In this document: positions 1-5,154 of the stretch, piece after piece
Numbering within the stretch: position 1 is the first letter of the stretch
Layout: every line of letters starts with the position of its first letter
Assembly: GCA_964560145.1 (NCBI GenBank)
Contig: CAZLKS010000040.1
Location: 1-7,155 of the forward strand
Origin: JAHFLF01 sp964560145
GTDB lineage: Bacteria; Patescibacteriota; Minisyncoccia; UBA6257; 1-14-0-10-44-23
Reading direction: 5' to 3'
DNA: 7,155 nt
The notes under the pieces: generated by a model
Told to the model about the DNA's origin: nothing
Seen by the model: only the letters and a program-made list of their open reading frames with translations
Database searches by the model: none
Program-made: the position numbers and the translations under genes

Positions 1-280
1 CGGGCAGTTCATTCGAGAAGATTGCTTCAATTTCTGCAAATTGCTTTTCAATTATTTGACTTACCTCGTCCTTAACGCCCGTGTGCTGGGCGTAAAAGAA
101 ATTCTCGTAGCAGAACCTGCTCTGATCTGATTTCTTATCAAAAACTTTTAGCTTTGGAGGTATACGCTCTTCAACTTTCACAGGATAAAAACCACTAGTC
201 CCATCTAGCCATTGTTTGAGATAGAATTGCGGTACATAGTGTTGGTCTTCTGTTATTTGCTCTGATTCTGTATTGGTCAT
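1..280 (-). CDS. DUF4238-family protein, N-terminal 93 residues (3' end cut by the window)
   Basis: I translated this reading frame by hand from the ATG at 280. It stays open to the window edge, so only the N-terminus is present. Residues 13-24 read QHYVPQFYLKQW, the hallmark start of DUF4238 proteins. A Y58-ENFFYA-64 segment and a following acidic helix (residues 69-88, with IIEKQF) also fit that family. The biochemical role of DUF4238 is not established as far as I know, and members often occur in accessory regions. No signal peptide or membrane segment is visible. The start lies 34 bases after the stop of the cyclodipeptide synthase fusion, with no terminator between them, so the two are probably co-transcribed. 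The sequence before the ATG is A/T-rich with no Shine-Dalgarno motif. Family assignment is fairly sure; function is unknown. Confidence 0.8.
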   Translation of the reverse strand, partial: MTNTESEQITEDQHYVPQFYLKQWLDGTSGFYPVKVEERIPPKLKVFDKKSDQSRFCYENFFYAQHTGVKDEVSQIIEKQFAEIEAIFSNELP

Positions 281-314
281 TTTAATCAAATGTTCAGAAA
301 TGCAGGAAATTTGA

Positions 315-1697
315 TTATTCAAAAGTTCTCGGACTACCCGTATATTTCTCAATCAAATTCCGCACAAAACCTGAGTCAATAAGATCCTGAATTTCCTTAT
401 CGATGAGAGCCCTGAACTCAGGGCCGTCTTTCTTGATCATGAACGTATTTCCAAATTCACGAATTGGTTGATCTGAAAGTTTGCGTAGTTTTACCTCAGA
501 AGCCTTATTAAACTGCTCTGCAAGGTATGGTTCGACGAAGGTAAGATCTGCCTTATCATCCGCAACAAACTTTAAAAGTTCCTCAGGACTTGAAAGTTGC
601 GGCACTCGCACTAGACGAGCATTCGGAAAGTCTACTATGGCAATGGAATCAGAAATATCGTTTTCCTTTATGGCAATGCGTACGTTAGGTGAACTTGGAT
701 CAATATCCTCTTTCACCCAACCGAAGACTTTGCTCATATAAAGGGGTATTGAGAATTCTGCTTCCTCCAACCGTTCCGGCGTTGGCCACACAGTGCTTGC
801 AAAAATATCGAAGCGCCCAGCTTTCAAGCCATCCACTATGACTCCGTAGCCAGTTTCCTCATTCCAGTGGATTTCCCATTTGTGGCGTTTTGCTATCTCA
901 CTAATCACTTCGTAGAAAATTCCCGAAAAAGTATTTGTAGTTTTGTCGTAAAGAAAAGCCGGATCGTAATAGAAGAAAGCGGCCCTGAGAACTCCTTTTT
1001 TTGAAACAAGTTCAAGAGTATTTATATTTGCCTCAGTTTCTTCATCCGCCCACATTGAATTATAGGTTTCGTATGGATTCTCAAGAAGGATAAAATCCAT
1101 GTAAGGCCTTAGCTTGTCATCAAACCTTCCAGCAATATAATCTTCATAGACTGGCCAGTTTTTATGATAGACATATGCCACCTTTTCAGTGTCGAGAAAT
1201 TTTGGAGCAAATTCCAGAAAGGCAATTTCGGAAAGAAGATAATGGACCGCGATCTTTGCAGCGGCATCCATATTCTCAATTTTCTTTCCTGAATATTCCA
1301 AAACTCCTTTGGTGGTGCTGTTAGCTTCCTGCTCGAATTCAGGTTTTGATTTGTAAAGCTGTTCGACCTTCTTATAGGCCTCCTGATAATCGGAATTATT
1401 CTCAATTTCTGTTTCCCAGTCAATTATGCGAACCTGTTCGTCTGTATATCCCAGCTCAGTTGCGATTCTTTTAGTCCGATTCTTCAAATTATTTCCGTGG
1501 GGTAAGGCCTTATCGCGCCGTGCTCGATTCTGCGGGTAGCCGAGCGCAACGTATGTAGAGATTGCGGGAATGTCCGCAATCAAAATGGCAGTACGGCCGT
1601 ATTCACCAACAATCGAAGACAGCAAAAAGCGTACTTCATCGTCCTTGAAGTAGCTATTGCCTGGGCTCATGCCGATTACTGGATATACACTTTGCAT
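315..1697 (-). CDS. tRNA-dependent cyclodipeptide synthase (NYH type) fused to a type-3 solute-binding domain
   Basis: The 460-residue protein has two domains. Residues 1-215 match cyclodipeptide synthases, which take two aminoacyl-tRNAs and release a diketopiperazine in the cytoplasm. Visible marks are G9-M-S11-P-G-N14-S-Y-F, where S11 would be the aminoacyl-accepting serine; a basic stretch ALGYPQNRARRDKA with LKNRTKR at 51-77, as expected for tRNA contact; Y153 and E157; and Y177-H178. The spacing reproduces the AlbC set S37/N40/Y178/E182/Y202/H203 (142 instead of 141 residues from Ser to first Tyr, then +4 and +20). N14, Y177 and H178 place it in the NYH subfamily. Residues about 230-455 match the SBP_bac_3 fold, with GxxxEVISEIAKR, TPER309 and VDFPNARL-type second-lobe segments. 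R309 and E389 occupy positions that grip the alpha-carboxylate and alpha-amine of amino acids in the family. There is no signal peptide or membrane segment, so the binding domain must be cytosolic. The start at 1697 is the only in-frame ATG before the serine motif, because a TAA lies just upstream. A TAAAAT box 6-11 bases before the ATG could give a leaderless message. The product is unknown. Confidence 0.87.
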   Translation of the reverse strand: MQSVYPVIGMSPGNSYFKDDEVRFLLSSIVGEYGRTAILIADIPAISTYVALGYPQNRARRDKALPHGNNLKNRTKRIATELGYTDEQVRIIDWETEIENNSDYQEAYKKVEQLYKSKPEFEQEANSTTKGVLEYSGKKIENMDAAAKIAVHYLLSEIAFLEFAPKFLDTEKVAYVYHKNWPVYEDYIAGRFDDKLRPYMDFILLENPYETYNSMWADEETEANINTLELVSKKGVLRAAFFYYDPAFLYDKTTNTFSGIFYEVISEIAKRHKWEIHWNEETGYGVIVDGLKAGRFDIFASTVWPTPERLEEAEFSIPLYMSKVFGWVKEDIDPSSPNVRIAIKENDISDSIAIVDFPNARLVRVPQLSSPEELLKFVADDKADLTFVEPYLAEQFNKASEVKLRKLSDQPIREFGNTFMIKKDGPEFRALIDKEIQDLIDSGFVRNLIEKYTGSPRTFE

Positions 1698-1778
1698 ATG
1701 CGTATTTTAACCTGTCTTCATTCGGAAGCTAAAGCAATTCCGTCAAACTTTTTTTGCTTCGGTTCAAACTTGGACATC

Positions 1779-1866
1779 TGGCGGAGGCGGGAAGATTCGA
1801 ACTTCCGGTGCCTTGCGGCACACAGTCTTTCCAGGACTGCGCACTAGACCACTATGCGACGCCTCC
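1779..1866 (-). tRNA. trnS: tRNA-Ser, anticodon GGA, CCA encoded
   Basis: The cloverleaf folds completely: a 7-bp acceptor stem (GGAGGCG with CGCCTCC), D stem GCA/TGC with a GG-containing loop, 5-bp anticodon stem CAGTC/GACTG, loop CTGGAAA, long variable arm GTGCC-GCAA-GGCAC, T stem GGAAG/CTTCC with loop TTCGAAT, discriminator G and a templated CCA. The anticodon GGA is at 1830-1832 and reads serine codons UCC and UCU. The class II variable arm agrees with serine identity. The 5' 15 bases also encode the end of the upstream GIY-YIG gene, and the first 16 bases are duplicated at 2157-2172. The cyclodipeptide synthase gene starts 81 bases after the CCA. No separate promoter is evident, so the tRNA may be cut from a transcript that begins at or before the nuclease gene. 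Confidence 0.97.
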
Positions 1867-1929
1867 AATTAGATTCACAAAGGCCGTACCGCCCTTGTAT
1901 GACTTTATCTGCTTCTCTCTAGCGAATGC
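1851..1929 (-). repeat. Direct repeat, copy A (nuclease 3' end plus tRNA-Ser 5' end)
   Basis: Positions 1851-1914 are identical over 64 bases to 2157-2220. The match extends to 1929/2235 with only three mismatches. The repeat holds the last part of the GIY-YIG coding region and tRNA-Ser bases 1-16. Its low-coordinate end falls in the tRNA D-loop, directly before the invariant GG. The offset is 306 bases, about one nuclease gene plus spacer, so the copies look like parts of two tandem nuclease-tRNA units. Confidence 0.95.
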
Positions 1930-2100
1930 TTCCTGTGCTGTAGTATACATTTCCGAATAGATCATTACTAGGGGGCGACGACTTCGCAACGATGCCGTCT
2001 TTCCCGAATTATGGTCCTTCAATCGACGTATTATATTGTTAGTGCACCCAATATAATAACCTTTATCCTTAAGACTTTTTGCTATATATACAAAATACAT
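1852..2100 (-). CDS. Small GIY-YIG nuclease whose 3' end overlaps tRNA-Ser
   Basis: The 82-residue protein is a single GIY-YIG domain of the UvrC-N/YhbQ type, which cuts DNA. It has MYFVYI at 1-6, GYYIG at 14-18, the Arg-rich helix NNIIRRLKDHN at 21-31 (R25 and H30 are candidate catalytic residues), E50 in the SEMY segment as likely metal ligand, and REKQIK at 61-66. I chose the ATG at 2100 because MYFVYI is the normal family start; a longer frame from a TTG at 2127 would be encoded by the palindrome at 2108-2124. The natural C-terminus seems to be about FVNLI. The last four residues GGVA and the TAG stop are read from the first 15 bases of tRNA-Ser. No DNA-recognition domain is fused to it. 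It could be a homing-type nuclease of a small tRNA-associated element, or a repair nuclease that was trapped here. Confidence 0.85.
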   Translation of the reverse strand: MYFVYIAKSLKDKGYYIGCTNNIIRRLKDHNSGKTASLRSRRPLVMIYSEMYTTAQEAFAREKQIKSYKGGTAFVNLIGGVA

Positions 2101-2107
2101 TCTGGCA

Positions 2108-2124
2108 CCCCGCACTGTGCGGGG
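2108..2124. repeat. GC-rich 17-base palindrome next to the GIY-YIG start
   Basis: The + strand reads CCCCGCACTGTGCGGGG, an 8-bp perfect stem around a single base (7 bp with a 3-base loop). It lies 8 bases before the GIY-YIG ATG. It has the same length and the same six-base arms (CCCCGC and GCGGGG) as the palindrome at 2140-2156. No T-run follows on either strand, which argues against a simple terminator. It may be a REP-like mobile palindrome, a nuclease or transposase recognition site, or an mRNA hairpin that controls the nuclease. Confidence 0.85.
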
Positions 2125-2128
2125 CAAG

Positions 2129-2172
2129 CTAGACCTTTACCCCGCCCACGGCGGGGACTATGCGACGCCTCC
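2129..2172 (-). pseudogene. tRNA-Ser 5' fragment split by a palindromic insert
   Basis: On the minus strand, positions 2172-2157 equal tRNA-Ser bases 1-16 and positions 2135-2129 equal the next seven bases, GGTCTAG. They are separated by 21 bases (2136-2156) that hold a 17-base palindrome followed by TAAA. The break is exactly in the D-loop before the GG pair. After GGTCTAG the match to the tRNA stops, so only 23 tRNA bases survive and the copy cannot be functional. The seven-base match is short, but its position directly across the insert makes chance unlikely. Confidence 0.6.
2140..2156. repeat. GC-rich 17-base palindrome inserted in a tRNA D-loop remnant
   Basis: The + strand reads CCCCGCCCACGGCGGGG, a 7-bp perfect stem with a 3-base loop. 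It abuts the tRNA-Ser 5' remnant at 2157 with no spare bases and is joined by TTTA on the other side to CTAGACC, which continues the tRNA. It shares arms and length with the palindrome 15 bases away but has a different centre, so the two look like variants of one short repeat. Confidence 0.85.
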
Positions 2173-2235
2173 AATTAGATTCACAAAGGCCGTACCGCCC
2201 TTGTATGACTTTATCTGCTTTTCTCTAGAGAATAC
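2157..2235 (-). repeat. Direct repeat, copy B (remnant unit)
   Basis: This is the second copy of the 64-base exact, 79-base near-exact repeat. The nuclease stop codon (TAG, at 2158-2160) and the 16 tRNA bases are kept unchanged. Immediately beyond its tRNA end comes a 17-base palindrome instead of the rest of the tRNA. The sequence match to copy A decays on the nuclease side after 2235. Confidence 0.95.
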
Positions 2236-2265
2236 CAGCAAGGTATTACTATAGCTTATCGCAAA
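2158..2265 (-). pseudogene. Remnant of a second GIY-YIG nuclease gene (C-terminal part only)
   Basis: Read in the nuclease frame, this stretch gives 35 codons ending VFSREKQIKSYKGGT and then AFVNLIGGVA plus stop. This is the same C-terminus as the intact gene apart from a few substitutions. Upstream the frame has a TAG at 2266-2268, and nothing resembling the GIY, YIG or catalytic Arg segments remains before pyrH. The segment AISYSNTLLVFSREK resembles the region around the metal-ligand Glu of the family, but that residue is not recognisable. It is a decayed copy, not an expressed gene. Confidence 0.75.
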
Positions 2266-2300
2266 CTAGACTCCTCGACAAGCAGAGGTCCTTAGTTACC

Positions 2301-3008
2301 TTAAGCGATGGTCGTTCCCTTCCATTGCTTGCACAACAGAAGATTTGCAAGATTTTTTAGGTCTCGGCCATCAATGATATAAGCCGTAATCTTTGACTCC
2401 TCAGCTAGGCCAGCAGCCACGGGGTCCATCGGCGTTCCTAACCCTGGCTTCCAAGCCTTTGGAATCAACTTACGATAATCGCGCCAAGAAATTGTTTCAA
2501 ACTGCTGAGCAGTTTTGTACTTATTTGGATCCTTACTGTAAACATGGTCAGCCGTCCCCATATTTACTACCGCCGCGTTGTGAGCATGAGCAATACTTGT
2601 TGCAACGTAATCTGTTGACCACCCCGGTCGCCAGCCGGCACCAAATACGATTGAATGCTTCATCTTACCTATCTTCTTTGGTCCATCAATAATCACGTGA
2701 TCGCAAATATCCGCAAAAACAGTCCGCAAGAGCTGCGCATTGAGACGGGTAGCATGAATGCCAAGCCAGTCGCTGTCGTAATCAGTGACTTTACAGAGAT
2801 CGCGTGCCGTTTTCTGATACTCACGAGCCAATCGTCCACCACCTGTCACGATAATGAAGCGATATCCACGCTTCACGAACGAACGAATAAACTGCTCAAA
2901 CTCCTTAATGTACTTAGTATCCAAATTATCTGGATACAAAACCGAACCACCGAGAGAAATAACGATTGGCTTCTTCTTATCAAATAGACAGACGTTTTGA
3001 GTGTTCAT
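2301..3008 (-). CDS. pyrH: UMP kinase, archaeal-type
   Basis: The 235-residue cytosolic enzyme belongs to the amino acid kinase family and phosphorylates UMP to UDP with ATP, feeding UTP, CTP and deoxypyrimidine synthesis. Motifs in order are ISLGGSVL at 17-24 (phosphate-binding loop), VTGGGR at 54-59, GIHATRLNA at 83-91, GAGWRPGWSTD at 123-133 (UMP site region), NMGTADHVYSKDP at 149-161 (nucleotide-binding loop) and GLGTPMDPVA at 189-198. The PGWSTD segment, the PMDPVA segment and the short length resemble the archaeal subfamily more than the hexameric E. coli enzyme. I chose the ATG at 3008; a longer frame to 3140 would run through a terminator and into the neighbouring gene. A TATACT box lies 13 bases upstream, giving a leader of only a few bases without a Shine-Dalgarno motif. 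The gene stands alone, without frr or tsf beside it. Confidence 0.93.
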   Translation of the reverse strand: MNTQNVCLFDKKKPIVISLGGSVLYPDNLDTKYIKEFEQFIRSFVKRGYRFIIVTGGGRLAREYQKTARDLCKVTDYDSDWLGIHATRLNAQLLRTVFADICDHVIIDGPKKIGKMKHSIVFGAGWRPGWSTDYVATSIAHAHNAAVVNMGTADHVYSKDPNKYKTAQQFETISWRDYRKLIPKAWKPGLGTPMDPVAAGLAEESKITAYIIDGRDLKNLANLLLCKQWKGTTIA

Positions 3009-3021
3009 GGTAATTAAGGGT

Positions 3022-3027
3022 AGTATA
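3022..3027 (-). promoter_or_regulatory. Probable -10 box of pyrH
   Basis: The minus strand reads TATACT, five of six matches to the consensus -10, 13 bases before the pyrH ATG and after the terminator of the upstream gene. No good -35 box is visible at 16-18 bases. Transcription would begin about 6 bases before the ATG, so the message would be nearly leaderless. Confidence 0.5.
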
Positions 3028-3043
3028 CACGGATTCCTATAAG

Positions 3044-3069
3044 CACAAAAGCCCCTTTGGGCTTTTGTG
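3044..3069 (-). terminator. Hairpin terminator of the surface-protein gene
   Basis: An 11-bp perfect inverted repeat (CACAAAAGCCC with GGGCTTTTGTG, 4-base loop) begins 24 bases after the stop of the surface-protein gene. On the minus strand the 3' arm contains GGGGCTTTT, so a GC-rich stem core is followed by a T-run. The flanking A and T arms make it look bidirectional, but no + strand gene is seen. Confidence 0.8.
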
Positions 3070-3093
3070 AAATAGCGGACCTTTTGGTATTTT

Positions 3094-5025
3094 TTACTCC
3101 CCTTGAACAGCTGGCAGCTTGTACATTGCCTCGGCAACAACTTTTGCCGGGAAAGCTACACCTGGAACATCAAGCGATGATTTAACTCCCGCCGAGAAAC
3201 TTATACTCGCAGGGTAGTCTATTGTCATCGTAATCTTATCAGCAACATCAAACGCCTGATTCATACCAGAAGAGTTTAGCTGTACGATAAATGACTGCGT
3301 TGAACCCTTAGGGATAACAAAACCCGTTGATCCGAACGTAAAAGTCACCGAACAGCGCTTCGCCCCAGCAAGAAGCGAACAATTCTTTGTAGTTGTTTCT
3401 GGGATAAGCTTGCCCGTTTTCGCGTTCACGAGCGACATGGCAATTGGACTTGTTCCAGCTCGAACACCGGTGCCCTCGAGCGACAGCATAAGCGAATTTA
3501 AGCTTGTCGAAACCTTCTTGTCGCCAACGAAGGTGATGGTCGCAAAGTTGTCTTTTATCTCCACGTTCCTATTACTCGAAGCGCCAATCAAGCTGGTCGT
3601 AACCGTTACAATTGGTTCAACTACTGGCACTGGACGCGTTTCTGGCGGCACAGTTCCTGTTGGTGCATCAGCAGGAGGGGTCGGAGGAACGGGTGGTACT
3701 ACAACAACCGGCGAGCTCACCACTAAATCCTGACCACTCGTTACCGGGAACATTGTTGTCACTGATCCAGACTGATCACTAGTACTATACATACCAGCAA
3801 GACTCATGAATGAGGGATACGCACCAGGGGTCGCCTTTGGATCGATGTCAGCAAAAAGTTCAATATTGGCCGTTTTACCTCGCGCAATCAAAAGCGTTGC
3901 CTTGCCTACAAATTCAAGAGAAAACACCCCCGAACCAGTATAGGAACCAAGGAATAAGACTGGGCCGTACTGCACACCATTAACCTTAGTCGTTAAACGA
4001 CCAAGCCCAACTGCAGCAACCGCATTCTTGTCAAAAACCAGACGGTCAAGTGCGATATCAGCAGCAACCGAGTTTGTTATCGTAAATGCAGCAATCCGTT
4101 GGCCAGCAGCACCAGCCTGTGCGGCAACTTTCGAAGGGCCGCTTTGTGCCTTCACGGTAACGGTTGCTGGCGCATTTAGAATAACGACACCACGATAATT
4201 AATGCCGAATGGATCTTGCGCAACAGCATCCGCATCCCGCTGAGTTAAGATGAATTTTATTTCGTTAACACCGTTCTTAATGTAGCGAGCAACCTCGACA
4301 GATGTCGTCTGCTTTGCCTTTGCGTTCGCATCAAAAACGGGCACGTCATTCACTAACACACGAAGTGGGCCCGGAGTCGTCTCAAAGGAGAGCATCGCAT
4401 AACTCGCCGCCCCATTAGCGGTAATTGTTCTTGAGAAGCTGATTTTCTGGCCGGTAATAATCTTACTGCCGGTTCGACTCGTATCACGAACACTCACCCA
4501 TTTACTCCCAAGCAACGCCGCACTTGCCCCTTCTGGTCGAGAAATCACCACAGCTGATCCTTCAAGTGGCTTACTCGCAGCACGTGCTTGCATCGATTTT
4601 CGATCAACGGTGAATACCTTTCCAGCAACCGTAACGGTCTCGTCCGTTAAACCAAAACGAACACTCTCGCCGGTAACCGGATTTATTACGACGTTACTAT
4701 TCGTCTCAGTCCGCGCATCGTAACTCGTCTTAATCGGAAGAACTGTAATAGAATAGCGTTCACTACCATCACTTCCAAATTCGATAGAGGTGGGCTCGTT
4801 ATTTACCGATATATTTAGTGCTGGTGCTGGCGGAATAAAGGCGGCCTGCGATGCCATGAGTTGAGCAGAGCGGCTCGAAATATACATAATGCCGAGCGCC
4901 ATACCAAAAACAACACCGACAATTGCCCAAGCGTACCATGAATGAACACGGTGACTGCCGACGATTTTAAAATCTTTTTGTAATCCGGCGACTACCTCAT
5001 CTGCGGGACTTTTTGTTGGCTCCAT
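3094..5025 (-). CDS. Single-pass membrane-anchored surface protein with beta-sandwich domains
   Basis: This is a 643-residue protein of unknown specific function. Residues 1-30 are polar and probably cytosolic, and residues 31-50 (YAWAIVGVVFGMALGIMYIS) form one membrane helix. The remaining roughly 590 residues are predicted outside and are rich in Ser, Thr, Val and Ala with alternating beta-strand patterns. Residues about 200-285 (ending PLRVLVNDVPVF and an NGVNEIKF turn) look like a jelly-roll, ligand-binding type module. Residues 305-430 form an Ig-like domain with FTITNS, LFLGSY and ANIELFADIDP. A Pro-rich linker spans 439-471. Residues 475-605 look like a diverged second copy of the Ig-like domain, with C549 and C558 placed to form a disulfide. 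No LPXTG, lipobox or enzyme motif is seen. It stands alone between two terminators with its own -10 box. An adhesin, S-layer-associated or pilus-associated role is plausible but unproven. Confidence 0.85.
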   Translation of the reverse strand: MEPTKSPADEVVAGLQKDFKIVGSHRVHSWYAWAIVGVVFGMALGIMYISSRSAQLMASQAAFIPPAPALNISVNNEPTSIEFGSDGSERYSITVLPIKTSYDARTETNSNVVINPVTGESVRFGLTDETVTVAGKVFTVDRKSMQARAASKPLEGSAVVISRPEGASAALLGSKWVSVRDTSRTGSKIITGQKISFSRTITANGAASYAMLSFETTPGPLRVLVNDVPVFDANAKAKQTTSVEVARYIKNGVNEIKFILTQRDADAVAQDPFGINYRGVVILNAPATVTVKAQSGPSKVAAQAGAAGQRIAAFTITNSVAADIALDRLVFDKNAVAAVGLGRLTTKVNGVQYGPVLFLGSYTGSGVFSLEFVGKATLLIARGKTANIELFADIDPKATPGAYPSFMSLAGMYSTSDQSGSVTTMFPVTSGQDLVVSSPVVVVPPVPPTPPADAPTGTVPPETRPVPVVEPIVTVTTSLIGASSNRNVEIKDNFATITFVGDKKVSTSLNSLMLSLEGTGVRAGTSPIAMSLVNAKTGKLIPETTTKNCSLLAGAKRCSVTFTFGSTGFVIPKGSTQSFIVQLNSSGMNQAFDVADKITMTIDYPASISFSAGVKSSLDVPGVAFPAKVVAEAMYKLPAVQGE

Positions 5026-5043
5026 AAATTAGTAATTAAAAGG

Positions 5044-5058
5044 ATTATATTTAGTATA
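5044..5058 (-). promoter_or_regulatory. Two overlapping -10-like boxes before the surface-protein gene
   Basis: On the minus strand TATACT (5053-5058) and a perfect TATAAT (5044-5049) lie 27 and 18 bases before the ATG. Neither has a convincing -35 box. The bases between the boxes and the ATG (a CTTTTAATTAC stretch) resemble the leader of pyrH (CCTTAATTACC). No Shine-Dalgarno motif precedes the ATG. Confidence 0.5.
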
Positions 5059-5104
5059 CCACCACAAAAAAGCATAAACACCACACATAGGTGCATAAGT
5101 CCAC

Positions 5105-5140
5105 ACAAGTAAAGACCCGGCTTCCCGGGTCTTTACTTGT
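5105..5140 (-). terminator. Terminator of the groES-groEL operon
   Basis: A 16-bp perfect stem (ACAAGTAAAGACCCGG with its complement) around a 4-base loop starts 14 bases after the groEL stop. The GC-rich core sits at the tip and the 3' arm on the minus strand ends TCTTTACTTGT, a weak T-rich run. Position and strength indicate transcription termination or mRNA 3' end protection. Confidence 0.85.
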
Positions 5141-5154
5141 AAACTCTCTCATTT

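Noticed and set aside
1109..1423. Minus-strand frame of 104 codons inside the synthase gene
   Set aside because: It is a shifted frame within a gene that is intact and better supported.
1700..1740. TTGACG near 1730-1740 as a -35 box for the synthase gene
   Set aside because: No -10-like sequence lies 16-18 bases downstream, and the TAAAAT box is about 31 bases away.
1754..1960. Plus-strand frame of 68 codons
   Set aside because: It is the antisense of tRNA-Ser and the nuclease end, with no family resemblance.
1852..2127. Longer GIY-YIG frame beginning at a TTG at 2127
   Set aside because: The nine extra residues would be encoded by the palindrome and match nothing in the family; the ATG at 2100 gives the normal start.
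2100..2235. CRISPR array from repeated sequence
   Set aside because: There are only two long copies, one within a coding region and tRNA, without regular spacers or cas genes.
2301..3140. Longer pyrH reading frame beginning at 3140
   Set aside because: It would use a TTG start inside the surface-protein gene and read through a terminator hairpin and a -10 box; the family start fits the ATG at 3008.
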